Source: Alviniconcha marisindica
Taxonomy: Eukaryota; Mollusca; Gastropoda; Provannidae
Direction of reading: 5' to 3'
DNA: 64,000 nt
Assembly: GCA_018857735.1 (NCBI GenBank)
Contig: JABMCL010002049.1
Coordinates: 1,076,001-1,140,000 of the forward strand
Part shown: positions 22,801-35,166 of the stretch, piece by piece
Position numbering within the stretch: the stretch's first letter is position 1
How the letters are laid out: every line of letters starts with the position of its first letter
Position numbers and translations under genes: made by a program
The notes under the pieces: generated by a model
Told to the model about the DNA's origin: nothing
Databases searched by the model: none
The model's input: only the letters and a program-made list of their open reading frames with translations

Positions 22801-25402
22801 ATATATAGAGAGAGAGAGAGAGGAGGGGAATTCCAGCTATGTATATATAGTCAGCTAACTGCCTTGTTTTGAAGATTATTGTCGGTTCCTTGTAGTACTG
22901 ACAACACACCGGAACTCGACACCAAATTGTCGGTTCTTTGTAGTATTGACAGCGCACCGGAACTCGACACCAAACTGTCGGCTCCTTGTAGTATTGACAG
23001 CGCACCGGAACTCGACACCAAATTGTCGGCTCCTTGTAGTATTGACAGCGCACTGGAAGTCAACACTAAACTGTCGGCTCCTTGTAGTATTGACAGTGCA
23101 TTCCAAATCGGAACCAGTGTACGCTCCCTTGGCGGACGTAGCGAGGAATGAGCGCGCGAACTTGTATGCCATTTGCTCTAAACTTTCAGCAGTTGTCCAT
23201 ATATCAAGTCACTTACAGTTTTCATCCGTATGATTTATTCGACTGGAACCGACACGCGCTCAGTGTGTGATGCGCTTAATATCAAGGTTGAGCAGTCAAA
23301 GCATAACGAACTGACAAGAATGTTTGAACGGCCCAGTCAAAAGAAAATACAGTTTTACAGAGATGTAAGTGTGAGCGATGAAGATGGAAACAGTGTGGAA
23401 GGCTAGAGCGCTTTTTAATTGATGAACTTGAATCAAACTGTAACTACCCGCACCTGAGAGAAAATCAGCGCTGAGGTAAAACAGTCCCACAATATTCAGC
23501 GCTCTATTGATAGATCTACAGAACAGAATTAGTCTGCAATTCAGCAATCAGTGAATAGCTGTACAGAACACAAATACAGCCTGCAATTCAGCGCTCAGTT
23601 CACAGATCTACAGCCAGTCTGCTGTTTCCATCATCGGGTAGGTGTGCAGTGCAATGTATTAATGAACGTGTCGCCAGCAGAGAGAAAGCTCCGTCCACTG
23701 ACGTAAGGTCCGACAAAAGGTGAGGCGGCGCCCACGTGTTTGAAATATTTACTGGATGACATTTTGGGAGTTATAATTGCCATCCAGCTATAGGGCTTCG
23801 GCATAGACAGAAAGCAGTTCTCTGTGTCGTTGGTTAAACAACTAACTTCACGGTCACTTTATGCTCCCCCCGTGTCTAGGCCTTTGACATACAATGACCG
23901 AGAAGCCATACCTTGACAGGGGAGTTGCCGTTTATCAGCTCTCTAGTGCGCATGCCCAGCACTGTCGTCTGCTAACGGAAGGAGGGCAGAGGACTGACGT
24001 GCAATAGCCTGAGGATAGGCCAAGTTACGAACTGTCTGACTGATACCATGAAGCCAGAGAAATTTTAATCCTGTCTCTGTGATGATACCATGAAGCCAGA
24101 GAAATTTTAATCCTGTCTCTGTGATGAAACTACGAGTTCGCAGAGAAATGACCAGACGACGGTCAACACGTAGGCCTAGATGTGGACGGGGAGAGGGAAC
24201 AGGTCTATCACCAACGCTGTGAACTTGATGAAGGGCACTTGGAATGCTCAAAACAGGCGCACAAGTCGGTAAAACAAAGGAGGGTCGCGAAATCGAAAGA
24301 GAGATTACAAAGACGGCAACTATGCCGTCTTTCTAGAGCGTAACATTCTGCAAGGCATAACCAGTAGGGGCTATTCAGTCAGCGGGAGGGTGCATTATTG
24401 CTGTTTATTACAGAAACTGCATTTTCAGTTAGGGTATTCTCCCTCTCATTATGGTGGATTTGATGTTCGGTGTATATATCACTGTAAACAGTTCAGTGAT
24501 GAAATTAATGCGAAACCTTGCACCAGAACAAAGGGAAACGCTGTATTTTGGCTGCTGTAGGGAAACGGTTCTGCTGTCAACATAAGGGGCCGACATGTGA
24601 TGATGTGAGGGGTTCTTCATTGTGCACAATTCTCGCCCTGTTTTATAGAGTAGACAAGGGAGGGGGCGTGGGAGGAGAGGATGGGGTTGGGGGGGGGGGG
24701 GCTGAGGGATCAAGATATGAAACAATAACTGTAGAAAAGGAATGGGGGGAGAAATAGGGGGGAGGGGGGTAACCAGAAACAAGAGAGGGAGGGAGCGAAG
24801 AAGAGAGAGGAAGAGGGGCAGGAGGAAAGAGAGAAAGAAGGAGCAGAGATCACGAGACTGAGAGAGAGAGATAGAGAACGGAGAGAGGGAGAGAGTGAAA
24901 AAGAGAGAGTGGAGAGAGAGCGAGGGGGCGCAGAGAGAGAGAGAGAGGGGGGGGGGGAGATCGAGGGGAAGAGAGCGGAATCTCTCAAATTGTTTATCTA
25001 TGTGCATGAGTGACTTCATGTTGAAGGGGTTAGGAGGTGACCGTATTGTATGCATGCGTGCGTCTGAGTATCGGAGGATATAATATGTGTGTGTATTCAA
25101 GTGTGTGTGCGGGGGGGGGGGGCGTGCACAAGTCGCGTGTGGTATATGTTGTGGTGTGTGTGTGTGTGTGTGTGGGTGCGTGTGTGTGTGTGAGAGAGAG
25201 AGAGACAGACAGGCAGACAGAGCCTCTACACCGTGTGTTAACCACCCACAATGTCTGGCCAGGCGAGGTGGGAGACTGGAAGAACTGGTTCTCCGTGGCC
25301 GACAACGAGCAGTTCCAGCGGGAAGTCAGCGCCAGACTGAAAAACTCCGCGCTGCACTTCCGCTACGAACTGGACGAAGAGGTGGAGTCCACGTGGCTCT
25401 AG
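19858..25402 (+). CDS. Cytosolic sulfotransferase (SULT family), 5 firm exons
   Basis: Exons are 19858-20032, 20663-20989, 22065-22168, 22574-22760 and 25263-25402; all introns are GT-AG, phases join exactly and the product is 310 aa, normal for SULTs. The family moves the sulfonate of PAPS onto hydroxyl or amine groups of small molecules in the cytosol. Seen: the 5'-phosphosulfate loop YPKSGSHW (residues 55-62), a His at 107 (FNCHAPF) where the catalytic base sits, RNPKDLAVS (131-139) supplying the Arg and Ser that bind the 3'-phosphate, and the C-terminal RKGEVGDWKNWF (263 on). The Met at 19858 directly follows a splice-acceptor-like ttcctccagtttcag, so at least one upstream exon is likely. 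Introns contain tandem repeats and a partial copy of exon 3. The substrate cannot be told, and family resemblance does not place it in one vertebrate SULT class. Confidence 0.95.
20402..20632. repeat. ~85-bp tandem repeat, three copies, in SULT intron 1
   Basis: The unit ttcagttctgttggttgttt, ccaggatcatacatca, cgcttctg-ttgttgttaaa occurs at 20401, 20482 and 20563, the last copy running to just before the exon 2 acceptor. Each unit holds an acceptor-like gttgtttccag. Confidence 0.88.
21000..21640. repeat. Interspersed repeat in SULT intron 2
   Basis: It begins at the splice donor with agttcttggattttaacgtc ccgtcag, gagtcacctcatgacgaa. The same head occurs at 33668-33735 and, diverged, at 13405-13470. 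It resembles molluscan SINE-type dispersed repeats; the body continues to about 21640. Confidence 0.5.
21748..21812. repeat. (AC)n/(GCAC)n microsatellite
   Basis: ACACACACACGCACACGCAC followed by cacgcacgcatg units. Confidence 0.88.
22241..22290 (+). pseudogene. Partial copy of SULT exon 3 in intron 3
   Basis: The stretch encodes LQVLVLHYEDIKE, matching the exon's LQVLVLHYEDVKE, followed by a donor-like GTGAAG and then by intron sequence that also matches (ttgttagcctattgtt). It is preceded by an acceptor-like cactgctcag. It is a tandem duplication of the exon 3 end plus donor. Confidence 0.85.
22290..22480. repeat. Degenerate ~55-bp repeat in SULT intron 3
   Basis: A gttgttagcctgttgctagg / catt-ccctgccctcacgacg unit is repeated four or five times. 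It is also found after exon 3 itself, so it grew together with the exon fragment copy. Confidence 0.75.
22880..23112. repeat. 48-bp tandem repeat in SULT intron 4
   Basis: The unit starting gtcggctccttgtagtattg with caccggaactcgacacca recurs at 22881, 22929, 22977, 23025 and 23073. Confidence 0.93.
23113..24660. other. SULT intron 4 interior
   Basis: It contains a diverged ~50-bp repeat at 23505-23620 (tacagaacacaa, tgcaattcagc) and a 41-bp direct duplication at 24042-24124 (gataccatgaagccagagaa ...). No coding sequence is seen. Confidence 0.6.
24655..25210. repeat. Purine-rich tract and (GT)/(GA) microsatellites before SULT exon 5
   Basis: GGGAGA-type polypurine from 24655 to 24975, G runs at 24690 and 25110-25121, GT runs at 25156-25190 and GA at 25191-25205. 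Exon 5 starts only 53 bp later. Confidence 0.85.
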
Positions 25403-25709
25403 GCCCCAGGAAGCAAGCTTCAGCCCCCAGCCACGGTCGTCTGGTCAGAGGTGCTCCAGCGTAGTGTCCTGTCTCTGCTCTGATGGCTGCCCGGCAAAAG
25501 GTCTAAGATGGAAGATGCGACGGAAGGACAGTTACTCTTCACCACTTCCTCTCACACCGGTCATGCTGGTGGTGGAGTAAGACGAAGAAGAAGGAGGAGG
25601 AGGAGGGCGTTGAAGACGACGGCGACGAAGAAGAAGAAGAGCCAGCTGATTCGATCCATACTCCGCTCCTGCTGTTACCTCGAGGTATTAATGAAGTGCT
25701 AATAGAAAG

Positions 25710-27110
25710 TTGGAAAGAGGGGGGCGGGTTCAACAGAATCCAGGTAGCTTTGAGACAAAATATGAATACCTGCCTGAAAGACCCCGGGTTCTGCACTGTC
25801 TCCTCAATGCGTTCGGGGTGGCAGAATCCACGTGGCATTAAAACAGGGCATTAACACAGCCCCCAGTTAAGCTGCTTCCTGTCTGACCTGGAGTCAGCAG
25901 AATCCACGTGGCTTTAAAACAAGACATTAACACAATCTACATACAACTCTCATCCTATCTGTCCTGGAAGCAGCAAAATCCACGTGGCTTTAAAACAAGA
26001 CATTAACACAACCTACATACAACTCTCGTCCTATCTGACCCGGAAGCAGCAAAATCCACATGGCTTTAAAACAAGACATTAACACAATCTACATACAATT
26101 CTCTTCCTCTCTGACCTAGAAGCAGAAAACTCCACGTGGCTTTTAAGGCAAAATATTGACACCAGTCTGGAGGACTCCAGATTTTACCTTCCACTGTGAC
26201 CCGGATGTGTCAGAATCCACTTGGCTATAAAGCAACATGCTGACACCGAATGCTTCACTTTTGCTTTGACTTCATGGCAGCAGACTCCACTGGCGTTAAA
26301 ACAAAGTATCGACACCAAACACTTCGCTTTTCGTGGGATCGGATCTCCAGGCGGCAAAATCCATCCTTTAAATAAAATAATACACCCCCCACCCCCCATC
26401 CCCGCCAGTTCTTTGTTGGGGGGTGGGGGGGTGGGGAGAGAAGATGAAGAAAAAGGAAAAGAAAAAACACTGAAAAAACAACAACAAACATGTCGACACA
26501 AAACTTTCGTTGCGACATTTTGAGAGCAGAATAAACTGGATTAAGAAAAGAAAAAAAAAGGACCCGAAACATTTCACTTTCACTCGAATTTCCTGGTATT
26601 ATAATCTACTGACTTTAAAACAAGTTATCGACACCAAATACTTCACTTTCGCTATGACCTCCACGCATCAGAATCCATCCGCATTGAAACGGAGCACCGG
26701 CATCAAAATCTGCTGGCTTTAAAACAGGGCACCGACACCAAACACTTCGCCTTTGCTGGGACTTAACGGTACAAACTCTGCTGCTTTTAAAACCAAATCT
26801 CGACACCAAGCACGTCACTCGATCTCCAGGTCACGGAGCACTGAAACCGTAAAACACCGCAGTGTTGCTATGATCTCCAGGCAGCAGAATCCATCAGCTT
26901 TATATAGACACGAAAAGCTAAACAAAAACAAAGAAGCTAAAACTAAATTAAATCCAAAAGCTTCGCTTCAGCTTGGACCTGAAGGTGGTAGAATCCATTG
27001 GCCTTTCGCCTGAGGGCTCCAGTAAGCAAAATCCACAAGACACCGACACCACACTGAACGACCCAAGACTCCACATCAGCAGTGACTGGTTCCCAACTGG
27101 TAAAATCTAC
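25710..27110. repeat. ~76-bp minisatellite downstream of SULT, decaying rightward
   Basis: The unit cagcagaatccacgtggctt, taaaacaagacattaacaca, ctacatacaactctc is nearly exact between about 25825 and 26120 with a 76-bp period (25895, 25971, 26047). It becomes diverged to 27110 (variants of cagaatccatnngcttt). The palindrome CCACGTGG recurs once per good unit. Confidence 0.88.
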
Positions 27111-28375
27111 ATTGTTTTTAAAAGAAGGAGGAAAGTGCGTTCGTGCGCTGGGACCGTCAGTTCACGGTGTGTCCTCTGTCTCAGTTTTGGGGTGTGGTCT
27201 TTCGTGGACCACGCGACAGTTTCGACGACAGTAATCACTACGCATTTGTGCATTTTCAAGACGAAGTAACTTCAAAGCGATCGTCTGGACATGGACCGAC
27301 TCGGTTTCTGCAGTTTGTCAGTTCACAGGTGCGCTGAAGTCGATTTTCTGAAACGCACAAGATCACCCGCGACGGCGTCACGTTTCAGTAACTTTGTTTT
27401 CAGTGCGATTGCATCATCATTATTATTAACTTTTTCATTTTTTTATTTTTTTACATTGTATATAGGGGCACGTCCTTTTTGAAAACAAAACTGGATTACT
27501 GTGCCAGAAATACCCCATATTTTTTCTGGATAATGTGAGAAAACAATCGCACAGAGAACTCCTCGTGAATACTTTCGGCGTGTGCAAATAGGTTTTTATA
27601 TGAGGGAAGTGGGTTTTGTTTGTTTGCTGTTTTTGCTGCTTTTGTTTGTTTGCTGTTTTTGCTGCTTTTGTTTGTTTGCTGTTTTTGCTGCTTTTGTTTG
27701 TTTGCTTTAAAAAAACATGTGTTTGTGTGTGTATGTGTGTGTGTGTGTGTGTGTGCATTTTTTTGTTTTGTTTGCTTTTTATTTCTTGTTTTGTTGTTTG
27801 TGTGTGTGTTGCTGCTTTTTGTTTTGTTTTGTTTTCGTTTCGTTGTTTGTTTGTGTGTATTTTCCTTCAGAAAACGCGCCGAGTGGTTTTCAAATAGGGC
27901 ATGATCCACTCCGGGGTGGTTTAAGACTTTCTGGAGCACCCTACCGGATTGAAAACGGTGTCCCAGACCCAGCGGTTGCAAATCGCACGTTCCCCCCCCA
28001 GTCCCACTTTCAATGTTTGCGTTCTGTGTTGAGGGCGCCGAAGCCGTGCCACTGTGTGTTGCTTTCGTATGCTCATCGTCTTCAGTTCTCGTGTGTATTG
28101 ACTGGAAACGTGCAACACTGCTGTGAAGTTTGGGGTCTCTTATGGTACTCCTCACTTGATCGGCTTTGCCTGTCCTTGACCTTTAGCCTACCTGTGAACC
28201 TGTTTGCTACAATATTTATGAACCGAGTGACATGTTAAAATGGCTGTAGCGGAGAGGATGGTTCTAAAATATCAGCTGATTTTTTTATTTTTTATTTTAA
28301 ATGTTGTCTATATATTCCGAATGAAGGAAATTGTTTTGTGCGACTAATGCTTTATTTATTTTTACTTCTTCTCCA
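27111..28375. other. Non-coding stretch with (TTTGC)/(GT) repeats
   Basis: The unit tttgtttgtttgctgttttt gctgc is repeated at 27615-27710 (27-28 bp period), with GT at 27721-27757. No gene is seen. Confidence 0.6.
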
Positions 28376-30360
28376 ACGAAGGATACTTTTTTCCAGGTTT
28401 CTGCGTATTTGCAATTTATTTTTACCCCGAGTGAAGGAGATGGCTGTTGTATGCGACTAATCCGGGTGTTTTGTCTTTAGCATTGTCTTCGCAGAGTAAA
28501 AGAGATGATTGTTGTTTTCAGGGCCTCGGTGTTTTTAACGTTGTTTCCCCCGAGTGAAGATGATGGTGGTTGTTTTCCCGGCCTAGTTGTCTGTGATACT
28601 GTTTTCACTGAGTGAAGGGGATTGATGCTGTTTTCCAGGCCTAGTTGTTTCTGACATTGTTTTTCCACAGCAAAGGAGATGATTGTTCTCTAGGCTGATG
28701 TGTTTTTGACGTTGTTCTTCCCGAGTGAGAGTTCTGATTGTGTTTTTTTTTTGGCCTTGCTGTTTTTAACGTTATTTTTTCCGATTGAAGAAAATTTGCA
28801 CCATTTGTAGTTGCCCAGATGTGTGTTTTTTGGTTCAATTCTCTCTCCCAGTGAAGGAGGGCGTTGTTTATTTGGCCTAAGTATATATTTTAACATTGCA
28901 TTAAAATTCACTCAACAGAAGTTGCTGTTTTCAGGGCCTTAGTGTTTTCAACACCAATTCCCCTCGTGAAAGTGGCCGTTGTTTTGTAGGCATTGATTAT
29001 TTCATTATTTATACATATATATACATAAGTAGGCTATTCCTTGAACGAAGAAGACTTCATTTTTATGGCCGAGTGAAGGAGATGGCTGTTTTCTAGGCCT
29101 TTGCGTGTTTGACATTGTTTTCCCCGAGGAGGAGATGGGTGTTGTTTTCCCGACCTGTTTTTGACACTTTTCCCCCCGAGTGAAATGGGAGATGGTTGCT
29201 ATTTTCTAGGCCTAGGTGTTTTGACATACCGACTGAAGGCAATAGTTGTTTTCTTGGCCCAGGTGTTTCTGACATTGTTTTCCCGGAGTGAAGGAGATGG
29301 TTGTTTCCAGAACTAGGAGTATTTCTGATATTGCTTTTCCCGACTGAAGGAGACGGATTTTGTTTTTCAGGCCAAGGAGTGTTTCTGACATTCCGTTCCC
29401 CGAGTGAAGGAGATGGATGTTGTTTTCCAGGCCTAGGGATGTTTCTGACATTGTCTTGCCCGAGTGGAAGAGGTGGATGTTGTTTTCCAAGCCTAGGGAT
29501 GTTTTTGAAATTGATGTCCCAGAGTGAAGGAGATGGATGTTGTTTTCCAGGCCTAGGAGTGCTACTGACATTCCGTTCCCCGAGTGAAGGAGATGGTTGT
29601 TGTTTTCGTGGCCTAAGTATTTGTGGCATTCTTTTCCCCGACTGAAGGAGATGAAGGTTCTTTTCGAGACCTAGGGATGCTTCTGACATTGCTTTCCCAG
29701 AATGAAGGAGATGGGCGTTGTTTTCCAGGCCTAGGGATGTTTCTGACATTGTCTTGCCCGAGTGGAAGAGGTGGGTGTTGTTTTCCAGCCCAGGGGTGTT
29801 TCTGAGATTGCTTTCCCAGAATGAAAGAGTGAAGGAGATGGATGTTGTTTTCTAGGCCGGGTGATGTTTCTGACATTGTCTTCCCCGAGTAGAAGATGTG
29901 GATGCTGTTTTTCAAACCTAGGGATGTTTCTGAGATTGCTTGCCCAGAGTGAAGGAGATGGGCGTTGTTTTCCAGGCCTAGGGATGTTTCTGACATTGTC
30001 TTGCCCGACTGGAAGAGGTGGATGTTGTTTTCCAAGCCTATGGATGTTCTTGAGATTGCTTCCCAGAGTGAAGGAACTGGATGTTGTTTCCCAGACCTAT
30101 GAATGTTTCTGACATTGTTTTCCCCTAGTAAAGGAGATGGCTGTTTACCAGGCCTAGGGATGTTTCTGAAATTGCTGTCCCCGAGTAAAAGGGATGACTG
30201 TTGTTTTCCGGCCCTGTGGGTTTTTAAGACACTGAGTGAGGAAGATGGTTGCTTTCTATACCTAGTTGTCGTTGTTTACCCTGGTTTTTCCGAGTGAATG
30301 ATGTTGTAATGTTTCCGTGGCCATGGTGTTTTTAACATTATATTTTCCCGAGTGAAGAGA
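28376..30360. repeat. 60-bp minisatellite array
   Basis: The unit cccgagtgaaggagatggat, gttgttttccaggcctaggg, atgtttctgacattgtcttg is most regular at 29280-30130 (period 60, e.g. 29400, 29460, 29520, 29580) and degenerate on both sides. The 20-codon period creates long false frames on both strands. Confidence 0.94.
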
Positions 30361-31900
30361 GTTTGAGACTGTTGATATACGTGACTTATTCCGGTGTTTC
30401 CCCCCCCCCCCCCCCCCCCCCTTCTTTACGTGTTGTAATACGGAGATCCTGGAGAATGATGAAAACAGTATCAACGAAATCCCCGTTAATTTTGTTTAAA
30501 CCAGAAGCATCTGGTGTCCCTCCCTTTATAGTGTCTGACATTCTGCTATTTTGTATCTGCAGTGTTTGTTATTAGTTACTTGTTTTAAGACATTCATTTT
30601 TGTGCACTTTGTCTATTGTACTCGAGAACAGTACACAATGTCATTGTTTAATGTTTATTGTGTATTTATGTGTAGTGTGGTATACAAAATACGCTTCTTC
30701 TGGCCCGGCATTCTAGGGCTGACAATTGTACTGTATTTTATGTTTGTACATTTTAGCTGGCCTGTTTTACACTGATACTAATTCTCAGATTGTTTTGATC
30801 ATTCCTCTTCAACGAAATCCAAACCAAGTCTTTCGTCTCATCTACGGTATCCTATCATACCGTCTATTTTCTGTATTCAAATTTTCCCTCATCTCTGCGG
30901 TCTGTAATATATGCAGTAATAGGTAATGTGTTATATAAATTTACGTCAATTATCTAATTACAGAAATTATGCAAATTGAACTTACAGAAAATTACACGAC
31001 TTTGTGGTCTGATCAAACAGTAATTGTATCATTATGCAGTAATATGTAATCTGAATTTCAGAAATAGTGTCATATGATTTACGGAAATTATGCAGTGTGA
31101 ACTAACGGAAAGAGCTGCATGACTGTGAATTTGTGATCTGAACAAGATTAAAAACGAACGATGGATTCTTTCCACAGCTTTTTACCTGCTGACAAACGCG
31201 TTATGAACCTACAAAAAAAATAATTTTATGCACGTTTTTTGACCTGTTTGGACCTGTTGATCATAATGTAACACATAATAAATGCAAAGTCTTGCCACCA
31301 AGAAAATAATTTTAATGGATTTCTTTTGTGGAAAACGTTCACTTTTACAAACCATGTAAATTTATGAGCAGCCCCTCCCCCCCGCCCCCTTTTTTATTTC
31401 TTCTTCTCTTTTTTCTTTCTTCTGTTGTTTACTCGTTTAAGAGAGGCTTTAAAGGTTTGCAGAGCAATGCAAGTTAGAACGATAGAAGCAATTTTGTATC
31501 AAACCATTCCAGACGATTTGAGGACTGTTGTAACGTGGTCAGCAATATACATGTTGAACTTACTGTGCCATTGGCTGCATGCGTCCTGGAAAACGTATTC
31601 AAATGGTAGTGGGAAATGCATTCCCGCTGTTTTATTATTCGAAACTATTCAATCCCCTTTTTATAGTTCGAGTAATGAAATATGTTGCTTTTTACAATGT
31701 TTTGTTTGTATGGATTGGTGCAGCCAACCCCTTTCAATTTTTTCATTCTCAATTGTTTATCCATATATATGTATATATATATATCCCGACTGATGTTGTA
31801 CAGTCTGTCTTGTTTGTTAGACTGTCTCAACGCTGAGTTGTTTGTGAAGACTTAGTGGAGGGATCCGAGATTCCAGGAAATCGGGGAGAAGGAGCCAAGA
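30361..31900. other. Non-coding stretch
   Basis: A pure C run lies at 30401-30420 and TATATA at 31768-31784. Nothing is recognised. Confidence 0.4.
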
Positions 31901-31924
31901 TCTCTGTGCCCGTTACTAACGGCA

Positions 31925-32000
31925 CGCAAGTAACTTGGTGTTTTACGCCCAGTCAACCATTACGGTTATATCAGGACGAAACTACTAACGGCACACGGTC
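31925..32000. repeat. SINE-tail-like fragment
   Basis: The sequence aagtaacttggtgttttacg cccagtcaacca is close to 38818-38850 (aagtaaactggtgctttta-tgcccagtcaacca), defining a dispersed tail. Confidence 0.5.
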
Positions 32001-32189
32001 ACAACTAGAACGATTCTGCAATGAAGGAAATAGCGTTCTCGAAACGCGACCAACAGGATTGGTAGAGACAGAAATCAAAACAATCGAGGATTTTGTCCTT
32101 GAATTTGCGTCAGCAAGAAGATGTTAAACTGAAAATCAAATCAAAAGGGGTATTTTAAGCAAAACCCTCGATTTTCCTTTCCTAAAAAA

Positions 32190-32345
32190 TAATAATAATA
32201 AAAATAATAATAATAATAATAAAAGAAAAAAGAAAAAAACTAGCCTTCTTGGACAAAATGTGTTTTGAGAGGGCAAGTTCCTTTAAGATAGGCGGAGATT
32301 CCGGCATTTTTGGAGAGGGCTAATCCCTTTAAGATGGGCGGGGAT
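32190..32345. repeat. (AAT)n and TTAA-type end fragments
   Basis: An AAT run at 32193-32222 is followed by two related ~55-bp units, each ending ttcctttaagatnggcgg / atccctttaagatgggcgg. They resemble ends of the TTAA element family. Confidence 0.5.
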
Positions 32346-32749
32346 GTGACCGCTTTATCTGTTTCGCTAGTTGCGCGGAGGGCAGACAGGGTATGTCTGC
32401 TTCCACTGCCGTTTGTAGGCCCATTGTAGACCAGTGTCGTGATTTTTATGGAAACATTACTTGTTGAGCATTATTTCAGTTAATGTTCTGGAAGTTTTGT
32501 TTTCATGAAATGGTATGTAGCTCGAGCTGTGTCCACTGAAAGGCAACGTTGTATGAAAATCAGCTTGTTTATCGTGTAGCTCATAATCACTTCGTCAATT
32601 ACCGATTGTTAATATTTATCCGTCGATACTCAATAATCATCCTTCCTTCGTCAGTCATCAGTCACATAATCTGAATCAGCTTAATGTTGACTACGACGAT
32701 ACTGTTTAATGTTTGATCACTACTGTATTCGTGTGTGAGGGGAGTTACT

Positions 32750-33225
32750 GTTCGCAGGAAGCCGTTTCAGTTGTAGGGGATGGGGATGAGGAGAGGGGAC
32801 TGTGGTGGAAGGGATACAGATTAAACAGGGATGGGAATGAAGAGGGGACTGTGGGGAAAGGGATACAGGGATGGGAATGAGGAGGGGACTGTGGGGAAAG
32901 GGAATAGGGATGAGGGGACTGTAGGAAAAGTGATGCAGGGAGGGCACTGCGGGAAAAGGGATGAAAGAAGGGGACTATGAGGGAAAGGATGCAGGTAGGG
33001 GGATGAGGAAGGGACTGTGGGGAAAGAGATGGGACTGGTGCAAGTGGACTGTGGGGAAAGGGATGAGGGAAGGGGACTGTGGGAAAAATAGATACGGGGG
33101 GGAGGGGGATGAGGAGGGGACTGTGGGGAAAGAGATGGGAGTGCGGTAAGTGGACTGTGTGGAAAAGGAATGCGGGATGAGGGAAAAGAGATGGGGGGGG
33201 GGGGGGGGGGAAGACATGCAGGGAG
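32750..33225. repeat. Polypurine minisatellite
   Basis: Units of gggactgtggggaaaggga tgagg with 20-45 bp spacing. A G run of about 16 bases lies at 33195-33210. The opposite strand gives Pro/Ser/His-rich false frames. Confidence 0.88.
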
Positions 33226-35166
33226 GAGGAAGAGGGTTGTTTGACAACGAATGCATATGTGAACCATGTAAACCAGTAGCTTTTGATTTTTGTAGTGGAG
33301 AGTACTTTTTCTTCTGCGTTCCAGGAATGGACCATAGACTTTGTGATGGAGCGCGGAGGGGTGGGTGTTAGTGGGGTGGGGTGGGGGGAGTTATTTGACC
33401 TCAGAACTTTTTACGTCTTTCTTCGCTTTCTCTCTATCATGCAGCAGGATAGTATGTGTGCGTATGCACGCACGTACTTTTGACTTCTTCTCTGTCTCTC
33501 TTCTTCTCTACATTTTCTTCCCAACAGAGATTTAAGAACTATTCTAGTGACAAAAATAGCGTTAAGTACAAACACTTTTATTAGTACTACATTTTATACG
33601 GGGGGAAAAGCAGAACTGAAAACAACTGATAATGGCTGAATACAGAGAGGGAGACAGGCAGACATCTAGTTCTTGGATTTTAACATCCCATCAACAGCAT
33701 GGTGTCACCTCAAGATGAACAAACACTACTTCAGAAACTTAGTAGTAGTACTTAACTCATCAACATGTTTCAAATCTCAGGCTTGTGCTTCAATTTTTGT
33801 AAAATAAATTTTCTCTCTCCTTAAAACCACTGATTACATGTATGATAAATCGTGTGAACAAACCTGTCCAAATACAAACCCCAGCAGTGAAGCTTTGCAG
33901 CAGATAAATTTTTTGCAATTTAAGAGCTACATTCAAAAAATAACTTCCTGTTGTTGTTTTGTGGTCTTTTCATCAAATGTGTTATTTTTAAAAATTCGAT
34001 ACCGTTCATGTGTTCAAAAAACAAAAGCAAAACAAATAACCCCCACCAACAAGCATGTTCCTAAAAGGACACTATGGAATGAAGAAGGAAAAAGAAAAAG
34101 GAACAATGAAATGTCTTTATGCTGGTGATGTATATTCAGTGTTATGCCATGAATCCATACCAAATACTAGTGTAATCACATATGTTATATATATGATTAA
34201 AAGGATGAGTGCATAATATCAGTTGAATTCGGTAAATAAAAAACCCAAAACGTATGTGTTGTTTTTCTATCGGTCTGTGTTCAGGTATATGTTGTGAGAA
34301 GATTTTCATGCATACAGTGACAGCAAAGAACAGAGCATAAACAATAATGAGATTAAGCGCTTTAATCTGTACACTATACAAATAACATCTGCCATGTACT
34401 AACAATACAGCTTTTTCTCTCCATCTCATGTCTCCACATTCCCTCTCCTTTTTTCTTTCTGTGTCCACTGCAATCAGCTGATGACAATAACCACACCCGA
34501 GTTCCTCCAGCACTACAAATCAAAACTAAAATGAAGTGATCTTCTCTGACAATTGCCACCAACCCCCCCCCCCCCTCCCCCTCAAAAGAAAAAGAGAAGG
34601 AAAAAAAAAAAACTGAAGAAAAAAGAACATCAGCTTAGTGGACATGTACTGTTCATTCAGATGTGATTTTTCATGCATGCGCACACACACACACACACAC
34701 ACACTGTTTTTGATTGCTTTTACGTGGTGCTATTCTCTGCTCTTGAGCAGACTCGCTGTGATTTGTCACGTGATTGTGAATGAGTGACTGTAGCCTTTCA
34801 AAGCAGGTTTTTGAATATCCACTGCAGTGGTGTATTTACAGTGCTGTTTGTTACATGGCTGGTGCCACCTGAAACTGCTGCTGTCTCGGCACCTGTTCTG
34901 TGGACAGCATACAACCGTGCACCAGTTTACAGTGTTATTCATGCTATGTCCCTTTAACATGACCGTGCCTGGATCACAGCTTTTTTCACAAGGACTCGAC
35001 ACACTCCCAAAATAGTAAGCCCTACCAGTTCATGGTCATTGTCATCATCATCGAACTCAAAGCTTCCAGCGCCTGTGCCTGTTCAAGGCAGACTCTGAGA
35101 TCAGCCCCCCCCACCCCCCCCACCCAACACATCCAGATGGACGGGAAGAAGCTGCGAGTGCCGTGA
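33226..35166. other. Region downstream of PPIL2 stop (3' UTR plus intergenic)
   Basis: PPIL2 ends at 35167. A minus-strand AATAAA lies near 33575, but no confident poly(A) site can be assigned. An AC run is at 34682-34704 and C runs at 34564-34575 and 35106-35121. Confidence 0.45.
33668..33735. repeat. Fragment of the interspersed repeat seen at 21000
   Basis: The sequence agttcttggattttaacatc, ggtgtcacctcaagatgaac aligns with 21010-21060. Confidence 0.5.

Noticed and set aside
28376..30112. Frames with 20-residue repeats (GLGMFLTLSCPSGRGGCCFP type)
   Set aside because: A 60-bp minisatellite read in frame; both strands are equally open and units are interrupted by stops at both ends.
31855..32127. 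90-residue plus-strand frame MEGSEIPGNRGEG...
   Set aside because: It overlaps a dispersed repeat tail shared with 38818-38850 and has no recognisable domain or splice context.
32745..33335. 196-residue Pro/Ser/His-rich minus-strand frame
   Set aside because: Complement of a polypurine minisatellite.
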